The notes: generated by a model from the sequence alone, not told the origin. A stretch of 64,000 nucleotides of DNA from Streptomyces sp. NBC_00457 (GCF_036014015.1 NZ_CP107905.1:1860001-1924000), one strand, 5' to 3'; shown: positions 24,623 to 34,221, numbered from the stretch's first letter. Numbers and translations: made by a program.

Positions 24623-25861
24623 CTAGGCGGTGAGTTCGGTCGGGACGACGGTGTCGTCGGTTTGTGACTCGATCGGGTGGAGGCGGGCCTTGGCGAGGAG
24701 TTCGCGCCCCATGTAGCGGCGGGCTTCGGTCCATTCGTCGTTCTGCTCGGCCAGGACCGCGCCGACCAGGCGGATCAGCGCAGTGCGGTCGGGGAAGATG
24801 CCGACCACGTCGGTGCGACGCCGGATTTCCTTGTTCAGGCGTTCTTGCGGGTTGTTCGACCAGATCTGCCGCCAGATCTCGCGCGGGAACGCGGTGAACG
24901 CCAGGAGTTCGTGCTGGGCGGTGTCCAAGTGGGCTGCGGCCTTGGGGAACTTGGCCTCCAGAGCGTCCAGGACGTGCCGCATCTGGGCCTGGACTGCGTC
25001 GCTGTCGGGCTGTTCGAAGACGGTCCGCAGCAGCGTGGCCACCCACGGCTGGGCCGACTTAGGGACCTGGCTCAGCAGCGCGCGGGCGTAGTGCGTACGA
25101 CATCGCTGCCAGCTCGCGCCGGGCAGGGTGGCGCCGATCGCGTTGACCAGGCCGGCATGGGCGTCGGAGACGACCAGTTGGACGCCGGACAGACCGCGCG
25201 CGACCAGGGATCGCAGGAAGGCCAGCCAGCCGGCACCGTCCTCGCTGGAGGCGACGTCGATGCCGAGGATCTCGCGGTGGCCGTCGGAGTTGACGCCGAC
25301 CGCGATCAGCGCGTGGACGTTGATGATCCGGCCGCCCTCGCGGACCTTCTGGGTCAGCGCGTCGACCCAGACGAACGCGTAAGGCCCTTGGTCCAGGGGC
25401 CGGTTGCGGAACGCGGCAACCTGGTCGTCCAGGTGCTTGGCCATCGCGCTGACCTGGGACTTCGACAGTTGAGTGACGCCGAGGGACTCGGCGAGCTTCT
25501 CGACCCGGCGCGTGGAGACGCCGAGCAGGTAGGCGGTGGCGACCACGCTGATCAGAGCCTGCTCGGCCCGTCGGCGGCGTTCGAGGAGCCAGTGCGGGAA
25601 GTAACTGCCCTGACGCAGTTTGGGAATGGCGAGTTCGACGGTCCCGGCCCTGGTGTCCCACTCGCGCGGGCGGTAGCCGTTGCGGTGGTTGACGCGTTCG
25701 TCGCTGACCTGCCCGTATTCGGCGTTGCAGAGGGCATCGGCTTCGGCGGACATGAGTGCGTCGGCGAATGTCTTGACCATCGCGCGCAGCAGATCGGGAC
25801 TCGCCGCGGCGAGGTTGTCTTCGGCGAGGGCGTGCAGGGGCAGACTGTCTGGTGCGGTCAT
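24623..25861 (-). CDS. IS256-family transposase
   Basis: A 412-residue mutator-type DDE transposase. Motifs in order are NGYRPREWDTRAGTVELAIPKLR, then VWVDALTQKVREGGR (first catalytic Asp), VVSDAHAGLVNAI (second Asp, LVVSDAHAGL) and RRYMGREL near the C terminus. The catalytic Glu lies in the helical segment about 100 residues after the second Asp (WSNNPQERLNKEIRRRTDVVGIF). GGAG precedes the ATG at 25861. The frame is complete, so the element may still be active. Confidence 0.9.
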   Translation of the reverse strand: MTAPDSLPLHALAEDNLAAASPDLLRAMVKTFADALMSAEADALCNAEYGQVSDERVNHRNGYRPREWDTRAGTVELAIPKLRQGSYFPHWLLERRRRAEQALISVVATAYLLGVSTRRVEKLAESLGVTQLSKSQVSAMAKHLDDQVAAFRNRPLDQGPYAFVWVDALTQKVREGGRIINVHALIAVGVNSDGHREILGIDVASSEDGAGWLAFLRSLVARGLSGVQLVVSDAHAGLVNAIGATLPGASWQRCRTHYARALLSQVPKSAQPWVATLLRTVFEQPDSDAVQAQMRHVLDALEAKFPKAAAHLDTAQHELLAFTAFPREIWRQIWSNNPQERLNKEIRRRTDVVGIFPDRTALIRLVGAVLAEQNDEWTEARRYMGRELLAKARLHPIESQTDDTVVPTELTA

Positions 25862-25892
25862 CGTGCTGATCTCCTTCGAGGCTTCGACACTT

Positions 25893-25916
25893 CGAAGATC
25901 AGCCGGTGGCCGTTCA
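25893..25916. repeat. IS256 right terminal inverted repeat
   Basis: It matches the left end at 24593-24614 in inverted orientation over about 18 of 22 positions, allowing single-base gaps. Confidence 0.6.
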
Positions 25917-26730
25917 TCTATGCGGGCACAATCCCGATGCCGGAGCAAACCCCCGGATCAGGTCGAACCCGTACACCATCTCCCTGGACGCAACCGACCG
26001 GACCCACCGACTCCTTCACGCGCTCTGCCACTTGGCCGCACACGAAGCAGCCGTAGTCCGGCACAGTCGTGACTACTGTTCAGGTTCCATACGACCTTTC
26101 AGCGAAGGTGTGCAGGTTTACCGGATCTTCGGCACCCGGCCAAAGGCGGCGCCACGCCCTTCCGGACGATGTCGCCATCACCCAAAGGCGGGAGCCGCAG
26201 CCATGCCGCACATGACCGCCTTCGCCAGGAACCAGTGGTACAGCTAGCGCATCTTTCTGACCTGCGCTTGTGTGGGGGCGATGAGGCTGTGACCTGCTCG
26301 GACGGGTTGCAGAGGCGATCGGAGGCAGTCAGAGGAAATCGCTCTGATTCGACCCCGGTTCGACCCGGGTCGCTCGGAGGCAGTCAGAGGCAGCAGCCTC
26401 TGAAACTGGCCTTTGAGGGACCCGAGTTGACCGGTGTGGATCACGAGTGGGTGACTTTGGCGGGGCTCTGTTTCGACCTCGGTCGAGCTGCGATGGGGAC
26501 GTCTGCCTCCGCTCGGGGCCTGGCACACGAAGGCCTCCAGGACGGCACATCCTGGGGACCTCGCTGGCGCCGATGGAGGTCGGTTCCGGACACCACCCGT
26601 GGTTTCAGCGGGCCTGGGTGGCGTCCACGTCTTTGCGAGACGACCCCACGTGTCTTAGAAGCCGTTGTCTTTCCGAGAGTGCGGGTGTGTTTCCGCTGGT
26701 CAGGTGTAGGGATGGCGTTTCGGCGGGAGG
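25917..26730. other. Gene-poor stretch beside IS scars
   Basis: No gene with actinobacterial codon bias or a recognisable domain is seen. The stretch carries two copies of GGAGGCAGTCAGAGG (26321-26335 and 26376-26390), 55 bp apart, with the short GC-rich dyad CCCGGTTCGACCCGGG between them. It lies between the IS256 element and the broken IS5-type transposase and is probably mobile-element debris. Confidence 0.5.
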
Positions 26731-27110
26731 GACGGGGTGTCGTGTCGACCGGTACCGATGCGGCTGCCTTCACCGACTGCGCGTCGATGACGGCTGCGGT
26801 CGGCTCCGGATCCCGGCTGGCGGCCTGGCGGACCCGGTCACGCAGCCGGTCGTGGAACTCGGCGGTCAGGCCCTTGTCCCGCCAGCGCCGGAAGAAGGCG
26901 TAGACGCGGTCCCACGCGGGGTAGTCCGCGGGCATCGCCCGCCAGGTGATGCCGCCCGCGACCAGATAGCGCACCGCATCAACCATCTGCCGGTGGCAAT
27001 GGCTCTCCGGTTGCCCGCCGCGGCCCTCGATCCAGCCGGGAACCGGCATCGCGTCACCCACGACGGCCCACCCGCATCGCTCATGTCCGACGGATACTTC
27101 GGTCGCCTGT
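26731..27110 (-). pseudogene. IS5-family transposase fragment
   Basis: The minus strand encodes the N-terminal third of an IS5-type (DUF4096) transposase: WAVVGDAMPVPGW, QMVDAVRYLVAGGITWRAMP, WDRVYAFFRRWRDKGL, and the first catalytic Asp block AVIDAQSVKAAASVPVDTT. After that block the homology stops abruptly and the expected DDE half is missing. The first residues (KYPSDMSDA) lie in another frame, so there is also a frameshift near 27075. The gene is dead. Confidence 0.75.
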
Positions 27111-27406
27111 ACGGCCGGTCCGCAGCGCTCCCGAACCGGTGAGCGAGACAATCACACGACGGGGACGCCGAGTTGGACGACATCGACGCCGGCACGGAAG
27201 ACTGCAGCACCAGGGACCACCTGTTGCTCGGTTGGATTCGACACCCACGAGCTGTGCGGGAGGCCCCACTTTCATGCCCGGCCGGCCACGAGATCACCCG
27301 ACCGAGGGACGACCTCGAACTCACGCCCACCAAGATCGATAGAGCAACAGCTTCTTAAGCTCTGCGGCTGCTATCCGCTCGGGCACAAGCACCGGAAAGT
27401 TGGGCA
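27111..27406. other. Intergenic, no gene recognised
   Basis: About 300 bp between the IS5 relic and the sulfurtransferase. No supported reading frame, RNA or clear hairpin is seen; it probably holds the decayed end of the IS5 element. Confidence 0.4.
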
Positions 27407-28330
27407 TCAGCGTTTCGCGCGTGCCGTCACAGGTGCCTGCGGGTCTCCCAGCCACTCCATCAGGCCACCGTCATACACGCTCACCGCGTCATACCCGGCC
27501 TCGACGAGGCAGAGTCCGACCAGCGGAGCATTCAGACCGGAGTTGCAGTAGACGATGGTCGGCCTGCCGCGCGGGACCGGGGTGAGTCGTCCCGCGCGGT
27601 CCGGGCCGCTACGCAGCATCGGTGATCCCGGCCAGTTGATGGAGGGGTAGGGAAGCGTCGTCGTGCCCGGCTGGACCATGGAGGGGAAAGGGATGTCAAC
27701 GCTGCCCGGAAGGGTCGTAGACATGACCCGGGCGGCGCCTGCGGGCAGGACCGACGGGTCGGCGGGCAGATCGGGAACGGCGTTGACCAAGGTGGTGTCC
27801 GTCATGCCGTTCACCGCGTCCAGGACTTGCTGTCGGTCTGACCACATTCCGGGACGGGGGTGTGCCACGAAGGTGGCCGGGACGGGCTCTACCGGTCCCG
27901 ACTCGACAGTGCGCCCTTCGTCAGCCCACTTGCGAATGCCTCCGTCGAGAAGCGCTACCGCGTCGTGACCGTTCGCCTTGAGCAGCCACCACAGGCGAGC
28001 CGCATTCTGTCCGAACTCGCAGTCGTACACGACCACACGAGTCCGCGGGCCGACACCCAGTCGCCCGAACACGGCTTCGGCACGACGGGTTGAGGGACGG
28101 GTGATGCCCAGAGGGCTGTCCGGCTCGACCACCTCGTTGACGAGGTCGGCGAATACCGCGCCGGGAATGTGCGCCTCAAGGTACGCATCACGCATGGGGC
28201 GGAGGTGCGGCGCCGAGGCAGCCAATAGGACAGAACTATCAATCACGAGAAGGCCAGAGGAGCCGAGCTGGCCGCTGAGCCAATCAGTACTCACGAGCGC
28301 GGACGGAAAGGGAACAGGCTTTTCGTTCAT
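27407..28330 (-). CDS. Two-domain rhodanese-type sulfurtransferase
   Basis: A 307-residue protein with tandem rhodanese domains. The inactive N-terminal domain reads AHIPGAVFADL, VVVYDCEFGQNAARLWWLLKANGH and LLDGGIRKW. The C-terminal domain has the active-site cysteine in IVYCNSGLNAPLVG. This is the architecture of thiosulfate or 3-mercaptopyruvate sulfurtransferases (SseA-type), which move sulfane sulfur to cyanide or thiols in the cytoplasm. The active loop CNSGLN differs from classical SseA (CGSGVT) and rhodanese loops, so substrate is open. The start at 28330 skips 23 residues lacking homology. Confidence 0.85.
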   Translation of the reverse strand: MNEKPVPFPSALVSTDWLSGQLGSSGLLVIDSSVLLAASAPHLRPMRDAYLEAHIPGAVFADLVNEVVEPDSPLGITRPSTRRAEAVFGRLGVGPRTRVVVYDCEFGQNAARLWWLLKANGHDAVALLDGGIRKWADEGRTVESGPVEPVPATFVAHPRPGMWSDRQQVLDAVNGMTDTTLVNAVPDLPADPSVLPAGAARVMSTTLPGSVDIPFPSMVQPGTTTLPYPSINWPGSPMLRSGPDRAGRLTPVPRGRPTIVYCNSGLNAPLVGLCLVEAGYDAVSVYDGGLMEWLGDPQAPVTARAKR

Positions 28331-28922
28331 GCGGCCAGGGCAACACGGCCGGCGTGAAACGCCAAGCCGATTTGCCGGACCGGCAAGAGAATTGAGCAAG
28401 CTTCCGGATCACGCCATCGGACTGCTCCCACAGATGCTCTCTAGATTGATCGCGAGGCCCGCTGCCCGATCGGTGCGCCCCGCCGGAACGCCGAGTCTCT
28501 GACCGCATGGTTTCGCCGCCACCCGGAAGTGGAAGCGAATTATCGGGACTGGGCCGGCGCCTTCACGGAGGGATCTCGAACCGGTGCCCCGGCAATGCAG
28601 GTCACTGACGCCTGGCATCTGTAGTGGCACATCGCCGAGGGCGGAGAGAACCGTCGGATCCCACCACGGGCGCGTCCGGGCCGCATTCGCTGAGCCCGGA
28701 TCCATCGGCTTGATTTCGGAGGACCGTTTCGGGTGGTTCGTGGGCGGTCCGAGGCTGAGCTGCGGATTCGGGCATGGGGTGCCCGCTGATCTGCCCGGCT
28801 TTTCCACATGCTCGGAGATCTCAGGCCCTTGAGGGCGGGGTAGCCAGGGCCTTGCCAGCGTTCGGGCAGATGGAGAGTGAGGCGGCGGGCCGCACATGCC
28901 AGCCGAGTTCAACGAACTACCG
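28331..28922. other. Gene-free stretch of about 590 bp
   Basis: Open frames here lack codon bias, ribosome sites and recognisable motifs on both strands. It separates two minus-strand genes and contains the sulfurtransferase promoter. No hairpin or RNA-like structure stood out. Confidence 0.45.
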
Positions 28923-29570
28923 CTACTGGACGTTGCCCTGGCTTCGTCTCCGTTCGCGTATCCGGACCGCCACGAACACGACGATTGCCAGTGCGACGGC
29001 CGCGATGACTGTCTTCTGGAAGATGCCCGCGTACTCGTCGACGTCCTGCCAGTTGGCGCCCAGCTGGTAGCCGGCCACGACAAAGCCCGCGTTCCAGATC
29101 AGGCTGCCGAGCGTGGTCAGGGACAGGAACCGCAGCATAGGCATCCGTTCGACGCCTGCAGGCAGCGAGATGAGGCTGCGGAACAGGGGCACCATCCGGC
29201 CGAAGAACACCGCCTTCGTGCCGTGTTTGAGGAACCAGCGTTCAGTGCGGTCGAAGTCTGACGGCTTCATCAGGGGCGCGCGGTTGATCAGAGAGCGCAC
29301 GCGGTCGCGGCCGAGCCACGCGCCCAGCCAGTAGGTGAGCAGGGCGCCGGCGACGGAGCCGAGGGTGGTCCAGAACAGCGCCATGAACAGGCTCATGGTG
29401 CCCTGGCTCGCGGCGAAACCGGCCAGGGGCAGCACCAGTTCGCTCGGCATCGGCGGGAAGATGTTGTCGATGCCGACGAGGAGCGCCGCGCCCGGTCCGC
29501 CCAGCTCGTCCATGATGTCCACCACCAGGCCGGCGAGGCCTCCTGGCTGGTCGGCGGCTGCCACGTACAT
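28923..29570 (-). CDS. DedA-family membrane protein
   Basis: A 215-residue integral membrane protein. Family marks are IDNIFPPMPSELVLPLAGF near the start (the E/D-containing re-entrant segment), GSVAGALLTYWLGAWLGR, and FFGRMVPLFRSLISLPAGVERM, with the conserved arginine block. DedA proteins act as undecaprenyl-phosphate or phospholipid translocases, or support proton-motive force; the exact substrate here is unknown. GAGGGAG precedes the ATG. Its position next to polyprenyl-phosphate-dependent glycosyltransferases fits lipid-carrier recycling, which is inference. Confidence 0.88.
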   Translation of the reverse strand: MYVAAADQPGGLAGLVVDIMDELGGPGAALLVGIDNIFPPMPSELVLPLAGFAASQGTMSLFMALFWTTLGSVAGALLTYWLGAWLGRDRVRSLINRAPLMKPSDFDRTERWFLKHGTKAVFFGRMVPLFRSLISLPAGVERMPMLRFLSLTTLGSLIWNAGFVVAGYQLGANWQDVDEYAGIFQKTVIAAVALAIVVFVAVRIRERRRSQGNVQ

Positions 29571-29621
29571 GTTCTGACTCCCTCGGGTCGGCTGTGGAAA
29601 TTCCGCAGTGAAACTGATGGA

Positions 29622-30953
29622 TTACCGCGTACTCAGCGCATCGTGCATTTGTGTTTTCTGTGCTCTCGGCGGGGAGCCTCGCCGGAACTCGCGGATTGCC
29701 GTCCACACCACGGATACGACCGCGACTGCCATGAGCGCAGCGAGGATCCGGAATTCCAGGGTGGGCGCGTACTGGCTCGACATTCCGCCCGGCATACCGC
29801 CCGACATGTCCCCGGGCGTCGCCTGCCCGTCGGGTACGGGAAGGCCGGGCCCTCCGGGCAGGTCTCCCGGAGGCATCGAATCCGCTGCTGGGAACAGCAC
29901 GTGGAGATAGGCGAGGAACGAGGCCACCTGTACGAGGACAGGCACGTACCAGAGGCGGCGCGGCAGGTAGAACGCCGCGATCACGGTGAGCACCTCGGCC
30001 AGGTAGAAGTAGCGCTCGTGCATCGACGGAAGGAGGAACGGCACCAGGACAGCCGAGGCTGCTCCCATCAGCACGACTTTCGCAGTCGTAAGGCGCACTC
30101 GGCTCAGCCATACGCCGAGGCACAGCCCGAGGATCACCAGCCCGGTCATCGCGATACCGATGGGCCGGATCACCTCCGCGTCGGCGCTCGCCGGGAGGAA
30201 CTGGTAGATCGACGGCGCGAGCATGGACAGCGCCGGATACGCGCTCGTCTGCTCCGCATACACCGACAGCAAGCGCCCTATGGGCGCTCCGACCAGCAAC
30301 GCCGGCACGTCAAGGAGCAGGACGACCCCAGGGACGGCCAGCAGTACCCGCCACGGGATCCACCTTCTCCATGCCAGCACCAGAAGCAGCGGGAACAAGA
30401 AGACCGCCTGCAGCTTGAAGGCCAGTGACAGGCCGAAGAAGAGGCCGGCCGGCCACGGCCGCCTGCGCAGGAGGAAGTACACGCCGCCGAGGCCGAACGC
30501 GGCGTAGAGGGAGTCGGCCTGTCCCCACATCCCGCTGTTGGTCGCCACGGTGGGGAGGAACAGCACGATGAGGGCAGCCAGCGCCGGCACCCGGCGGCGG
30601 GTGTGGCGCAGCGCGACGATTCGGTAGGTGAAGTACGCCAGTACCAGGTCGAACATCACCGAGATGATCTTGATCCCGATGAGTGCGGGTATCGGCAGAT
30701 AGGTCAACGCCGCGATCAGGTACAGGTATGGGACGTTGTAATCCGCAAAGCTGTACTTGAGAGCGCCGAATCCACCGTGTGTGGAAATGAATTCGTACCA
30801 GACTTTGACGAACAATTTGTAGTCGGTGGACTCGTGGTCGAACATGGCGACTCTGGCCACGACCGCGAGCATGGCCACTGCGGCCACCAGTCCCACTCGG
30901 TGGAATTTTTGCTTTCGTTTCTCGTCGATGCCGACGGATTCCGATGCTGACAC
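29622..30953 (-). CDS. GT87-like polyprenol-dependent mannosyltransferase
   Basis: A 443-residue membrane protein with about ten hydrophobic helices. The first external loop carries acidic residues (FDHESTDYKLFVKVWYEF), as in GT-C fold enzymes that use polyprenyl-phosphate sugars. Later loops include GMWGQADSLYAAFGLGG and a periplasmic segment rich in Pro/Gly/Met (MPPGDLPGGPGLPVPDG, then PGDMSGGMPGGM). A GTG start with a weak ribosome site is used. It is divergent from the GT2-GtrA gene, sharing about 115 bp of promoter that holds three 11-bp-spaced CAGG repeats. Confidence 0.7.
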   Translation of the reverse strand: MSASESVGIDEKRKQKFHRVGLVAAVAMLAVVARVAMFDHESTDYKLFVKVWYEFISTHGGFGALKYSFADYNVPYLYLIAALTYLPIPALIGIKIISVMFDLVLAYFTYRIVALRHTRRRVPALAALIVLFLPTVATNSGMWGQADSLYAAFGLGGVYFLLRRRPWPAGLFFGLSLAFKLQAVFLFPLLLVLAWRRWIPWRVLLAVPGVVLLLDVPALLVGAPIGRLLSVYAEQTSAYPALSMLAPSIYQFLPASADAEVIRPIGIAMTGLVILGLCLGVWLSRVRLTTAKVVLMGAASAVLVPFLLPSMHERYFYLAEVLTVIAAFYLPRRLWYVPVLVQVASFLAYLHVLFPAADSMPPGDLPGGPGLPVPDGQATPGDMSGGMPGGMSSQYAPTLEFRILAALMAVAVVSVVWTAIREFRRGSPPRAQKTQMHDALSTR

Positions 30954-31010
30954 GCCGCGACCGTAGGGCGCGTTTGTGCGAGTTACCTGGGAGCCGAACT
31001 CACGGATTCC

Positions 31011-31036
31011 CAGGCTTCTTTCAGGTTCCGTCCAGG
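31011..31036. promoter_or_regulatory. Three 11-bp-spaced CAGG repeats (OmpR-type box)
   Basis: CAGG occurs at 31011, 31022 and 31033, exactly one helical turn apart, within TTCCCAGG, TTTCAGG and GTCCAGG. Direct repeats at 11-bp spacing are the usual target of OmpR/PhoB regulators. The same TTCCCAG motif at the same spacing precedes the regulator gene at 34271. Confidence 0.55.
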
Positions 31037-31069
31037 CTGCTTGCGGTTACGCCTGGCACACCTGTTGTC

Positions 31070-32311
31070 ATGACTGGCACCCCTGCCCCGGCGATACCGC
31101 CGGACCTGACCGGTGCGACCAAGACCAGCACGGTCGACGTCGTGATCCCGGTGTACAACGAGGAACGCGCGCTGCGCGGCTGCGTGGACGTCCTGAAGTC
31201 CTACTTGGACGAACAGTTGCCGTTCGAGTGGACCATCACCATCGTCGACAACGCCAGCACCGACGCCACCCTGGCGATCGCCAACGAGCTGACCGAAGCG
31301 ACGGATCAGGTCCGTGTGCTGCATCTCGACGAGAAGGGCCGTGGCCGTGCCCTGCGTACCGCGTGGCAATGGAGCGACGCCGACGTGGTGGCCTATATGG
31401 ACGTCGACCTGTCGACCGGCCTCGACGCGCTGCTGCCCCTGGTGGCTCCGCTGGTCAACGGCCACTCGGACGTCTCGATCGGCTCGCGGCTCGCCCCGAG
31501 CTCGAGAACCGTTCGCGGTCCGAAGCGTGAGCTGATCTCCCGGGGTTACAACGCGCTCATTCGGCTCAGCCACGGCGCGAAGTTCTCCGACGCCCAGTGC
31601 GGCTTCAAGGCCGCGCGCACGGACGTGATCCGCCCGCTGCTCGGCCACATCAAGGACGACAACTGGTTCTTCGACACCGAACTGCTGCTGTTGGCCGAGC
31701 ACAATGGACTACGGGTGCACGAGGTTCCGGTCGACTGGGTCGAGGACATCGACACCCGGGTCAGGATCCGATCGACCGCGCTCGAGGACATCCGGGGTCT
31801 GATCCGGGTGGCGCGGGCGAAGGCCGCCGGCACGGCAAGAGTTGCTGACCTGCCGCGGCGTCCGGAACCCCAAGCGGCCCACCCGGACGCGGTGTTGTCG
31901 CGACGGGACCCGGGTCTGCTCTGGCAACTGCTGTCGTTCGGCGCGATCGGACTCTTGTCCACAGCGGTCACTCTCGTGCTCTACGCGCTCTTGCGGCCGA
32001 CGATGCATCCGTTGGCAGCGAATCTGCTGGCGCTCGTGGTCACCACGATATTCAACACCGAGGCCAATCGGCGGTTCACGTTCCTCGGCTCCCGTGGCTC
32101 GTCCGGCAGAGCGCACCTGCAAGGACTCATCGTCTTTGGCCTCTATTACGCGTTCACATCGACCGCGCTGCTCGTCCTGCACTCGGCAGTGGCCGAACCC
32201 TCGCGTCTCCTCGAACTGGTCGTGCTGCTCGGCGCGTCCGTGCTCGGCACGGCCGGCCGGTTCGTCCTGCTGCGTGGCTGGGTCTTCAAACACGAAAAGG
32301 GAAACGCATGA
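31070..32311 (+). CDS. Fused GT2 glycosyltransferase and GtrA flippase-like protein
   Basis: A 413-residue fusion. The N-terminal GT2 domain (about 20-240) reads VDVVIPVYNEERALRGCV, VDNASTDATL and YMDVDLSTGLDALL (DxD-type metal site); it resembles dolichol-phosphate-mannose or polyprenyl-phosphate sugar synthases. The C-terminal GtrA domain (about 280-405) has four helices (LLWQLLSFGAIGLLSTAVTLVL, FNTEANRRFTF, VLGTAGRFVLLRGWVF). The product is likely a polyprenyl-phosphate sugar that is then flipped outwards. The ATG at 31070 is where homology starts. Its stop overlaps the next ATG (ATGA), coupling it to the GT39 gene. Confidence 0.88.
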   Translation: MTGTPAPAIPPDLTGATKTSTVDVVIPVYNEERALRGCVDVLKSYLDEQLPFEWTITIVDNASTDATLAIANELTEATDQVRVLHLDEKGRGRALRTAWQWSDADVVAYMDVDLSTGLDALLPLVAPLVNGHSDVSIGSRLAPSSRTVRGPKRELISRGYNALIRLSHGAKFSDAQCGFKAARTDVIRPLLGHIKDDNWFFDTELLLLAEHNGLRVHEVPVDWVEDIDTRVRIRSTALEDIRGLIRVARAKAAGTARVADLPRRPEPQAAHPDAVLSRRDPGLLWQLLSFGAIGLLSTAVTLVLYALLRPTMHPLAANLLALVVTTIFNTEANRRFTFLGSRGSSGRAHLQGLIVFGLYYAFTSTALLVLHSAVAEPSRLLELVVLLGASVLGTAGRFVLLRGWVFKHEKGNA

Positions 32312-34221
32312 CGACCGCCGATACCGGCCAAGCCCAACCGACAGTGCACATCGAACCGACACGGCAACGTTCCCAGCCCCGGCCGGCGTACGCGCTCATC
32401 GCGATCCTCGTACTCGGGACGGTGCTGTACGGCTGGGTGATGTGGACCGACAACTGGGGCAACACGTACTACTCGGCCGCGGTCAAGTCGATGTCATCGA
32501 ACTTCACGAACTTCCTGTTCGGTTCGTTCGACCCGGCCGGTGCGGTCACGATCGACAAACCGCCGCTGGCGTTGTGGCCGCAGGTGGTCTCGGTGAAGAT
32601 CTTCGGCTTCCACCAGTGGTCCGTGCTGCTGCCGCAGGTGGTTGAAGGCGTCGCGGCGATCTTCCTGCTGCACCGGACAGTCCGGATGTGGGCGGGGGAG
32701 AACGCCGCGCTGATCGCCGCGTTGGTCTTCGCGCTCACGCCGGTCACTGTGGCGATCACCCGCACGAACAACACCGACACCATGCTCGTCCTCACGCTCG
32801 TCGCGGCGGCTTACACCTTCACCCGTGCGATGAAAGCGCTGGAACCACGCACAAGGACGAAGTGGCTGTTGTTCACGGCGTTCCTGCTCGGGTGCGGCTT
32901 CCTGGCGAAGATGGCGGCCGCGTACATCGTCATTCCTGCCTTCTTCGCCGCATACCTGGCCGGCAGCAAGGCGCACTGGCGCCGTCAGGTGCTCGACCTG
33001 GCCGGTGCGGCCGTGGTGCTGCTGGCGAGTTCAGTGTGGTGGGTCGCGGCATGCGGACTGTGGCCGGGTAAGAAGCCCTACGTCGGCGGCAGCACCGACG
33101 GCACGGCCCTGGACCTGATCCTGGGCTACAACGGGCTCGGCCGCGTGTTCGGCGGTGAAGGGAACGGCAACGGCGGGGCGGCGGCCACCGGCGGCGGAGG
33201 CGGCCCCGGCGGGGGCGGCCCCGGCGCAGGCGGCGCCTCGTTCGGCGGCCCGCCCGGTGCGGGCCGGATGTTCGGCGACGCGGTCGGCGGGCAGATCAGC
33301 TGGCTGCTGCCGCTGGCGCTGATCGCGCTGGCGTTCGCGGCGGTGCTCGGCTTCCGGCGGCTGCGCCGCTCCGCCCCGGCGGACCCCGCCCACCGGGCAG
33401 GCTGGGTGCTGTGGGGCGGCTGGCTCCTGGTGAACGCCCTCGTGTTCAGCAACCAGAAAGGCGTCTTCCACCCGTACTACACCACCCTTATGGCACCCGC
33501 GATCGGCGCACTGGTCGGCGCAGGCACCATGTGGGCGTTCCAGAAGTACCAACAGCGCGAGGGACTGGGCCGGTTCGTGCTGCCCGCCGGCGTCGCGGTG
33601 ACCGCGGCCTGGGCGTGGGTGCTCATCTCCCGGGACACCTCATGGCACGGCTGGCTACGGTACGCAGTGCTGATCGTCGCGCTGGCCGCGATCCTGGCCC
33701 TAATGCTGCGCAAAGTCCCCAAGCTCGCGCTCGCGCTCGGGCTCGGCGCGGTGCTGCTGGCACCTGCCGTATGGTCGGCTGCCGGTGCGGTCTCCACCAC
33801 CGCCATCGCGAGCCTGCCGGCCGCAGGGCCGGCAGAGGAGGAGATGCCTGTCGGCTGGGACAGCGGAAAACTCACCGCGGACCAACGCAAGGTCCTGGAC
33901 TACGCCAAGTCGCATGCGTCCGGAACCAAAATCACGCTCGCGGTCGAGGGCGGCTCCCAGTCCGCGGGGGTGTACATCGTCGCCACCAACGAGACCGTGG
34001 TCGGCATGGGCGGGTTCGACGGCAAAGACCCGGTGCCCTCGGTGGACCAGTTGTCCACCTGGGTGCGTGAGGGCAGGCTGCGGTTCGTTCTCACCGGCGG
34101 CGGGATGATGATGACGGACGAAAAGACGGTCATCGAGCGGTCCAAGTGGATCGAGCAGAACTGCAAGCCCGTGCTCACAGCGGGCGAGAGCGGGACGCTG
34201 CACGAGTGCACGGACGCGTGA
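32308..34221 (+). CDS. GT39/ArnT-like membrane glycosyltransferase
   Basis: A 637-residue GT-C enzyme with about 11-12 helices. The first periplasmic loop is WTDNWGNTYYSAAVKSM with its acidic residue, followed by GSFDPAGAVTIDKPPLALW, typical of actinobacterial ArnT-like proteins. It probably transfers a sugar from the polyprenyl-phosphate made by the upstream GT2-GtrA protein onto an envelope acceptor. An unusual low-complexity Gly/Pro/Ala insert of about 45 residues (around 280-325) breaks the middle of the protein. The C-terminal soluble domain (about 520-637) includes MPVGWDSGKLTADQRKVLDY. It is translationally coupled to the upstream gene. Confidence 0.88.
   Translation: MTTADTGQAQPTVHIEPTRQRSQPRPAYALIAILVLGTVLYGWVMWTDNWGNTYYSAAVKSMSSNFTNFLFGSFDPAGAVTIDKPPLALWPQVVSVKIFGFHQWSVLLPQVVEGVAAIFLLHRTVRMWAGENAALIAALVFALTPVTVAITRTNNTDTMLVLTLVAAAYTFTRAMKALEPRTRTKWLLFTAFLLGCGFLAKMAAAYIVIPAFFAAYLAGSKAHWRRQVLDLAGAAVVLLASSVWWVAACGLWPGKKPYVGGSTDGTALDLILGYNGLGRVFGGEGNGNGGAAATGGGGGPGGGGPGAGGASFGGPPGAGRMFGDAVGGQISWLLPLALIALAFAAVLGFRRLRRSAPADPAHRAGWVLWGGWLLVNALVFSNQKGVFHPYYTTLMAPAIGALVGAGTMWAFQKYQQREGLGRFVLPAGVAVTAAWAWVLISRDTSWHGWLRYAVLIVALAAILALMLRKVPKLALALGLGAVLLAPAVWSAAGAVSTTAIASLPAAGPAEEEMPVGWDSGKLTADQRKVLDYAKSHASGTKITLAVEGGSQSAGVYIVATNETVVGMGGFDGKDPVPSVDQLSTWVREGRLRFVLTGGGMMMTDEKTVIERSKWIEQNCKPVLTAGESGTLHECTDA

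Larger units (their letters stand above)
24593..25916. mobile_element. IS256-family insertion sequence
   Basis: An intact-looking element of about 1.32 kb around a full IS256-type transposase. Imperfect terminal inverted repeats are at 24593-24614 (TGACGGCCACTCGGTGATCT, continuing CG) and 25893-25916 on the opposite strand (TGAACGGCCACCGGCTGATC, continuing TTCG). No convincing direct target duplication was identified. It sits between the peptide gene and a decayed IS5-type transposase, suggesting a recombination-prone spot. Confidence 0.75.

Noticed and set aside
26343..26372. tRNA T-arm-like sequence CCCGGTTCGACCCGGG
   Set aside because: No acceptor stem, D-arm or anticodon arm can be drawn around it and the loop is six rather than seven bases.
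26169..26903. Plus-strand frame of 244 codons across the IS5 relic
   Set aside because: It is antisense to recognisable transposase motifs in its second half and has no motif of its own in the first half.
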